Source: an uncultured Faecalibaculum sp.
GTDB taxonomy: Bacteria > Bacillota_I > Bacilli_A > Erysipelotrichales > Erysipelotrichaceae
Assembly: GCF_910588395.1 (NCBI RefSeq)
Contig: NZ_CAJUPA010000044.1
Location: forward strand, 1 to 15,973
Reading direction: 5' to 3'
Length of the DNA: 15,973 bases
A program made the position numbers and the translations under genes. The notes under the pieces were generated by a model, which made no database searches, had not been told where the DNA came from, and was given only the letters and a program-made list of their open reading frames with translations. Below are positions 12,695 to 15,973 of this stretch, in pieces (the first letter of the stretch is position 1; the number at the start of each line of letters is the position of its first letter).

Positions 12695-14676
12695 ACTTCG
12701 GAAACATGAACAGAGAAACCAGCCGGCGGCGACCCGCCGGCACACCGGGTCATCCCCGGAACCTGCGCCGGACCCCGAAAGGGTCTCTGCCGGGCAATAT
12801 TCTCATGGCGCTGACTCTGCTGTTCTTCTACCTGCCCATCCTCTTCATGGTGGTGTTTTCCTTCAACAGCTCCAAGTCTCTGACCAGCTTCACCGGATTC
12901 TCCCTGCGCTGGTACGAGACCATGCTCAAAAGCCACGGTATGATGGAATCTCTGTATGTGACCATCATCGTGGCGGTGGTGGCCACTGTGATTTCCACCA
13001 TTGCCGGCACAATCACCGCCATTGGCATGTCCTACTCCCGGAAACTCATCCGGCGCTACATCACCCAGGTCAATGACCTGCCCATGATGAACCCGGAAAT
13101 CGTGACCGCCATCGGTCTGATGCTGCTGTTCATCACCTTCAACGTGGAACGGGGATTCATGACCCTGCTGCTGGCGCACATTGCCTTCTGCATCCCCTAT
13201 GTGATGCTTTCCATCACCCCGCGGCTGCGGCAGCTGGATCCCAATCTGGCGGATGCCGCCATGGACCTGGGCGCCACGCCCTGGCAGACACTGACGAAAG
13301 TCATTGTTCCCCAGATCTGGCCCGCCATTCTTTCCGGCGCCCTGGTGGCTTTCACCATGAGCTTTGATGACTTCATCATCTCGTATTTCTCCACCGGCGG
13401 CGGCGTCAAGAACCTGTCCATCATGGTCTACACCATGAGCAAGCGGGTCAATCCTTCCATCAACGCGATCTCCACCCTGGTGGTTCTGTTCATCACCCTG
13501 GGCGTTGTGCTGATGAACGTCGTGCCCTGGCTCCGGGAAAAATACCAGAAACGGCACCCGAAAATCACGGAAGGGGAATTCCGGAAACGTCCCCGCCGCT
13601 GGCCCTGGATCCTGCTGGCAGCCCTGGTGGTGCTGGCTTCGATGTTCGGCCTGCGCAAAGGACTCGTCAGCGACAGACCCTATGCCGGCCAGACACTGCA
13701 TATTTACCTCCCGGGAGAATATGTGGGGGAAAACTTCATCAGCGGCTTCGAGGAACTCACCGGGGCCACAGTCGTGGCAGACAACTTCGACTCCAACGAA
13801 CAGATGTACATCAAAGTCGCCAACGGGGATTCCTACGATGTGCTGATTCCCTCGGATTACATGATCGAGCGGCTCATTCAGGAAGACCGGCTGCAGAAAC
13901 TCGACAAGACGAAACTGGAAACCGCCATGTCGCTGCTCGTGGACGACACACTGAACCTGAACTATGACCCGGGCAACGAGTACAGCGTTCCCTATTTCTG
14001 GGGATCCGTGGGCATTGTCTACGACAAGACCAAAGTCAGCGAAGCGGACCTGGAAAAAGAAGGATTCAGCATCTTCCTGGATCCCAGGTACAAAGGCGAT
14101 ATCTATCTGTATGACTCCGAACGGGACAGTTTCATGATGGCCCTCAAAGCCCTGGGCTATTCCATGAACACCAAAGACGAATCCCAGATCAATGAAGCCT
14201 ACAACTGGCTGCTGGAGTGTGTGCGGACCATGGACCCGGAAATCGTCACCGATGAAATCATTGACAACATGGCCCAGGGCCGGAAAGCCCTTGGTCTGAT
14301 CTACTCCGGAGACGCAGCCTATGTCATGGCAGAAAACGACAACATGGGCTACTACCTCCCGAAAGAAGGCAGCAACCTGTGGTGCGATGCGATGGTCATC
14401 CCGAAAAACGCCAGAAATGTGGATCTGGCCATGGCATTCATTGACTACACCTGCCAGTACGAAGCCGCCTATGACAACTCCAGCTACGTTGGCTACACTT
14501 CTCCCAACCGCGAGGTCATGGAAGAACTCTCGGAAACGGATTTCGCGGGCATCAACGCCTATCTCCCCAGAACGGGATACGACAAAGACGAAGTCTTCGA
14601 ATTTGACGAAAATGTCCGCCGGCTGATCGCCGATCAGTTCAGCCGCGTGAAAATCGCCGCTTCCAACGCAGACTGA
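12691..14676 (+). CDS. potCD: Fused polyamine transporter permease and substrate-binding protein (PotC-PotD)
   Basis: A single 661-aa protein joins the second permease to the polyamine receptor. Residues about 1-36 are a basic, Arg/Pro-rich cytoplasmic tail. Residues about 37-290 are the PotC permease with EAA-like loop DAAMDLGATPWQTLTKVIVP and the SFDDFIISYF motif. A basic loop and an extra membrane segment (WPWILLAALVVLASMFGL) lead to the external PotD domain from about residue 330. PotD features are DSNEQMYIKV, YDVLIPSDYMIERL, YSVPYFWGSVGIVYD, LWCDAMVIPKNA (Trp564, Asp566, matching ligand-contacting Trp and Asp of E. coli PotD) and VGYTSPN. The first contact segment reads LPGEY where E. 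coli PotD has NWTEY. The fusion ties receptor to permease, replacing a lipoprotein anchor. ATG 12706 is a possible alternative start, but the ATGA coupling supports 12691. Confidence 0.94.
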   Translation: MNFGNMNRETSRRRPAGTPGHPRNLRRTPKGSLPGNILMALTLLFFYLPILFMVVFSFNSSKSLTSFTGFSLRWYETMLKSHGMMESLYVTIIVAVVATVISTIAGTITAIGMSYSRKLIRRYITQVNDLPMMNPEIVTAIGLMLLFITFNVERGFMTLLLAHIAFCIPYVMLSITPRLRQLDPNLADAAMDLGATPWQTLTKVIVPQIWPAILSGALVAFTMSFDDFIISYFSTGGGVKNLSIMVYTMSKRVNPSINAISTLVVLFITLGVVLMNVVPWLREKYQKRHPKITEGEFRKRPRRWPWILLAALVVLASMFGLRKGLVSDRPYAGQTLHIYLPGEYVGENFISGFEELTGATVVADNFDSNEQMYIKVANGDSYDVLIPSDYMIERLIQEDRLQKLDKTKLETAMSLLVDDTLNLNYDPGNEYSVPYFWGSVGIVYDKTKVSEADLEKEGFSIFLDPRYKGDIYLYDSERDSFMMALKALGYSMNTKDESQINEAYNWLLECVRTMDPEIVTDEIIDNMAQGRKALGLIYSGDAAYVMAENDNMGYYLPKEGSNLWCDAMVIPKNARNVDLAMAFIDYTCQYEAAYDNSSYVGYTSPNREVMEELSETDFAGINAYLPRTGYDKDEVFEFDENVRRLIADQFSRVKIAASNAD

Positions 14677-14706
14677 AAACCACCCGCCGCTGCGGGAATG
14701 ATGAGG

Positions 14707-14748
14707 AAAAAGGAACGGAGTGTGGATTCATCCAGCCGTTCCTTTTTC
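14707..14748 (+). terminator. Rho-independent terminator of the pot operon
   Basis: AAAAAGGAACGG (14707-14718) pairs with CCGTTCCTTTTT (14736-14747), a perfect 12-bp stem with an inner TGGAT/ATCCA stem in the loop. It starts 30 nt after the potCD stop. The A-tract makes it potentially bidirectional. Confidence 0.95.
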
Positions 14749-14786
14749 ATGTCTTTTATGCGCAATTCCTGCCGGAAAACCGGAAT

Positions 14787-14804
14787 CCGCAGGCACCCGC
14801 AGGC
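14787..14804 (+). repeat. Helically phased direct repeat CCGCAGGC in front of the DeoR gene
   Basis: CCGCAGGC occurs at 14787-14794 and again at 14797-14804, a 10-nt period (one DNA turn). The pair covers the -35 region expected for the -10 box TATACT at 14814-14819. A CCGG-AAAA-CCGG repeat lies just upstream (14772-14783). It could be an autoregulatory site for the DeoR-type protein. Confidence 0.4.
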
Positions 14805-14813
14805 GTTATGGAT

Positions 14814-14819
14814 TATACT
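14814..14819 (+). promoter_or_regulatory. -10 element for the DeoR-family gene
   Basis: TATACT matches the -10 consensus at five of six positions. No convincing -35 is present at 17 nt. The predicted start near 14826 leaves a very short leader carrying GGAG at 14827-14830. A weak basal promoter needing an activator, or one kept low by its own product, would fit. Confidence 0.45.
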
Positions 14820-14839
14820 GAGAAAAGGAGAGATTGATT

Positions 14840-15631
14840 ATGCTTGCTGACAAACGATATGAACGGATCGTGGAAATCACCGACGCCCAGGGATTTGTGA
14901 AAACCCGGGAACTGGCGGATCTTCTCGGTGTCTCTGAAACGACCATCCGCCGGGACGTGGAAGAACTCGATACCCGCCGCCGGCTGATCCGGGTCCACGG
15001 CGGAGCCAAAAGCCTTGAGAAAGGGAACCTGACCACGAGCCAGGACGAAAAACTCATGCGGGAACGCGTCACCGTTCATGCCCGCGAAAAGGAAGCCATT
15101 GCCCGCCGCGCCGCAGAAATGGTCCGGGACGGCGACTGTGTGTTCCTGGATGGCGGTACCACGATTCTTCCCATGCTGGATATCCTCAAAGACCGGAAAA
15201 TCACCATTGTGACCCACTCCGCGCTGATCGTGGAAGCCTTTCGGGAAGGCACTGCCAGGCTGTTTGTGCTTCCGGGAGATTTTGATACCTATTACAGTAT
15301 GTTTACCGGCCCTGTGACCGGTCAGATCCTGTCCCGTTTTCATTTTGACTTCTGCTTCATCAGCTGCCTGGGCATCAATCCCCGGGAAGGCAACGTGCTT
15401 GCCTCCGAGACCCTGACTCCTGCTGTCAAACGCGGCGCCATGGAACGGGCCACCCGCCGGATTCTCATGGCCGACAGCTCTAAAATGAACGTCCGTGCAT
15501 TCTATACCATGGCAGATCTGTCGGAGTTTGACCTGGTGATCACCGATCCGGGCCTGCACCAGTTCCTCAAAGATGACGAAATCCCCGAAAACTTCGTCTT
15601 CAGTCAGGACGATGCGGACGGAAATGAATGA
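14840..15631 (+). CDS. DeoR-family transcriptional regulator of sugar metabolism
   Basis: A 263-aa regulator with an N-terminal DeoR helix-turn-helix (RYERIVEITDAQGFVKTREL, then LLGVSETTIRRDVEELDTRR) ending in the family hallmark RVHGGAK. The C-terminal sugar-phosphate sensor domain resembles a ribose-5-phosphate isomerase-like fold: VFLDGGTTILPML, ITIVTHSALIVEAF, then CLGINPREGNVLAS and ILMADSSKMNV. Such proteins usually repress a nearby sugar catabolic or PTS operon and are induced by a phosphorylated sugar. No sugar gene is in the window; the likely target begins at the strong promoter near 15928. The ATG at 14840 is preferred over the in-frame TTG at 14834 because AAAGGAG (14824-14830) is 9 nt from the former and only 3 nt from the latter. 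Confidence 0.9.
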   Translation: MLADKRYERIVEITDAQGFVKTRELADLLGVSETTIRRDVEELDTRRRLIRVHGGAKSLEKGNLTTSQDEKLMRERVTVHAREKEAIARRAAEMVRDGDCVFLDGGTTILPMLDILKDRKITIVTHSALIVEAFREGTARLFVLPGDFDTYYSMFTGPVTGQILSRFHFDFCFISCLGINPREGNVLASETLTPAVKRGAMERATRRILMADSSKMNVRAFYTMADLSEFDLVITDPGLHQFLKDDEIPENFVFSQDDADGNE

Positions 15632-15650
15632 CAGGCCTGTACAGCCGTTG

Positions 15651-15680
15651 AAAGCCGGTGGCATCAGCTGCCGGTTTTTT
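15651..15680 (+). terminator. Probable rho-independent terminator after the DeoR gene
   Basis: AAAGCCGG (15651-15658) can pair with CCGGTTT (15671-15677) with one bulged G, followed by the T run 15675-15680. The stem is short and the loop 12 nt, so this is weaker than the other terminators in the window. Confidence 0.65.
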
Positions 15681-15696
15681 AACTGTTCTGCCGATA

Positions 15697-15715
15697 GGGA
15701 TGGCCAGGCCATCCC
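15697..15715. repeat. Perfect inverted repeat GGGATGGCC-A-GGCCATCCC
   Basis: Nine-base arms flank a single A, 66 nt after the DeoR stop. The near-zero loop favours a protein-binding site over an RNA hairpin. Part of the left side (GATAGGGAT) recurs at 15760-15768. Its function is unknown; a DeoR or other operator is possible. Confidence 0.5.
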
Positions 15716-15721
15716 TGGTCA

Positions 15722-15752
15722 GGGCGGATACGGGGAAAGGGGGAGATGGGGG
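15722..15752 (+). other. Canonical G-quadruplex motif
   Basis: Four G-runs (15722-15724, 15732-15735, 15739-15743, 15748-15752) are separated by loops of 7, 3 and 4 nt, satisfying the standard G3+N1-7 rule on the + strand. The surrounding non-coding DNA (15681-15927) is G-rich, repeats GGGGGCTGTAT at 15748 and 15789, and contains no supported gene. Confidence 0.5.
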
Positions 15753-15854
15753 CTGTATGGATAGGGATACGGGCTGCAGATGAAAGGTGGGGGCTGTATT
15801 GAATGCATGGGCCTGCATGGAATGATCGGAGGCTTCAGGAGAAATCCGGGAGAG

Positions 15855-15879
15855 TTGCACGAAACGTCGTGATTTGCAC
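15855..15879 (+). promoter_or_regulatory. Candidate operator: CACGA/TCGTG palindrome flanked by TTGCAC repeats
   Basis: TTGCAC occurs at 15855-15860 and 15874-15879. Between them CACGA (15858-15862) and TCGTG (15867-15871) form an inverted repeat around AACG. It lies about 50 nt upstream of the strong promoter at 15928, a typical place for an activator site. The assignment is by position only. Confidence 0.3.
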
Positions 15880-15927
15880 TTACCGGTGGAACAGAAGAAA
15901 AAAATACAAAAAAAGAACAAAAAGTGG

Positions 15928-15955
15928 TTGCATTCTCCTGTGGCTGTGGTATTAT
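15928..15955 (+). promoter_or_regulatory. Strong promoter with UP-like A-tract at the right edge
   Basis: TTGCAT (15928-15933), a 16-nt spacer and TATTAT (15950-15955) preceded by TGG give both a good -35 and an extended -10. Directly upstream, 15896-15923 is almost entirely A, resembling an UP element. The predicted start is near 15962, 11 nt before the window ends, so the transcribed gene is not visible. The strength suggests a stable RNA or a highly expressed, possibly DeoR-controlled, operon. Confidence 0.65.
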
Positions 15956-15973
15956 AAGTGAGCCGCGAGTCGG

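Noticed and set aside
15780..15872. 30-codon frame (starts MKGGGCIECM) in the right-hand intergenic region
   Set aside because: There is no ribosome binding site, the frame sits in repetitive G-rich DNA, and its stop falls inside the candidate operator.

Overview
The window looks like a chromosomal segment of a high-GC Bacillota, most plausibly a gut anaerobe of the Erysipelotrichia. The basis is the AAAGGAG/AAGGAGGT ribosome binding sites, a type-IIb-like short MurB, a lipoprotein peptide-binding protein, an electron-bifurcating lactate dehydrogenase/EtfAB operon and a PotC-PotD fusion. The taxonomic call is an inference. No tRNA, rRNA, CRISPR array or insertion sequence was found. The segment is gene-dense, mostly on the + strand, and almost every transcription unit ends in a clear hairpin plus T-tract.

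Layout. (1) 1-385: an unresolved upstream frame, then a small uncharacterised protein and a terminator. (2) 386-2186: a stand-alone OppA-type lipoprotein with its own promoter and terminator. (3) 2300-3847: murB and a TetR-family regulator, 6 nt apart, closed by a terminator. murB has no ribosome binding site and sits directly on a promoter. (4) 3867-4638: a FadR-type GntR regulator, again apparently leaderless. (5) 4746-8441: a control region with two palindromes (one cre-like, one a FadR/PdhR-type box), followed by etfB, etfA with an N-terminal Fe-S domain, and a FAD-dependent lactate dehydrogenase. This matches the lctABCD order of acetogens (regulator, EtfB, EtfA, LDH). (6) 8567-9559, minus strand: a DUF368/PopT-type undecaprenyl-phosphate translocase, convergent with the LDH gene. 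(7) 9597-14748: a polyamine-uptake operon with an XRE-cupin (PuuR-like) regulator, PotA, PotB and a PotC-PotD fusion. The last three are linked by ATGA stop/start overlaps. PotA carries a large insertion made of two tandem repeats inside its TOBE region. (8) 14787-15680: a DeoR-family regulator. (9) 15681-15973: non-coding DNA with a palindrome, a G-quadruplex motif and a strong promoter with an A-rich UP-like element, firing out of the window.

Functionally the window combines lactate oxidation driven by flavin-based electron confurcation, polyamine and peptide uptake, and two cell-envelope functions (MurB, PopT). Local regulators sit next to most units. The items most worth a second look are the repeat insertion in PotA, the regulator/operator/cre arrangement in front of the lactate operon, and the two genes whose promoter -10 box lies 6-7 nt before the start codon.
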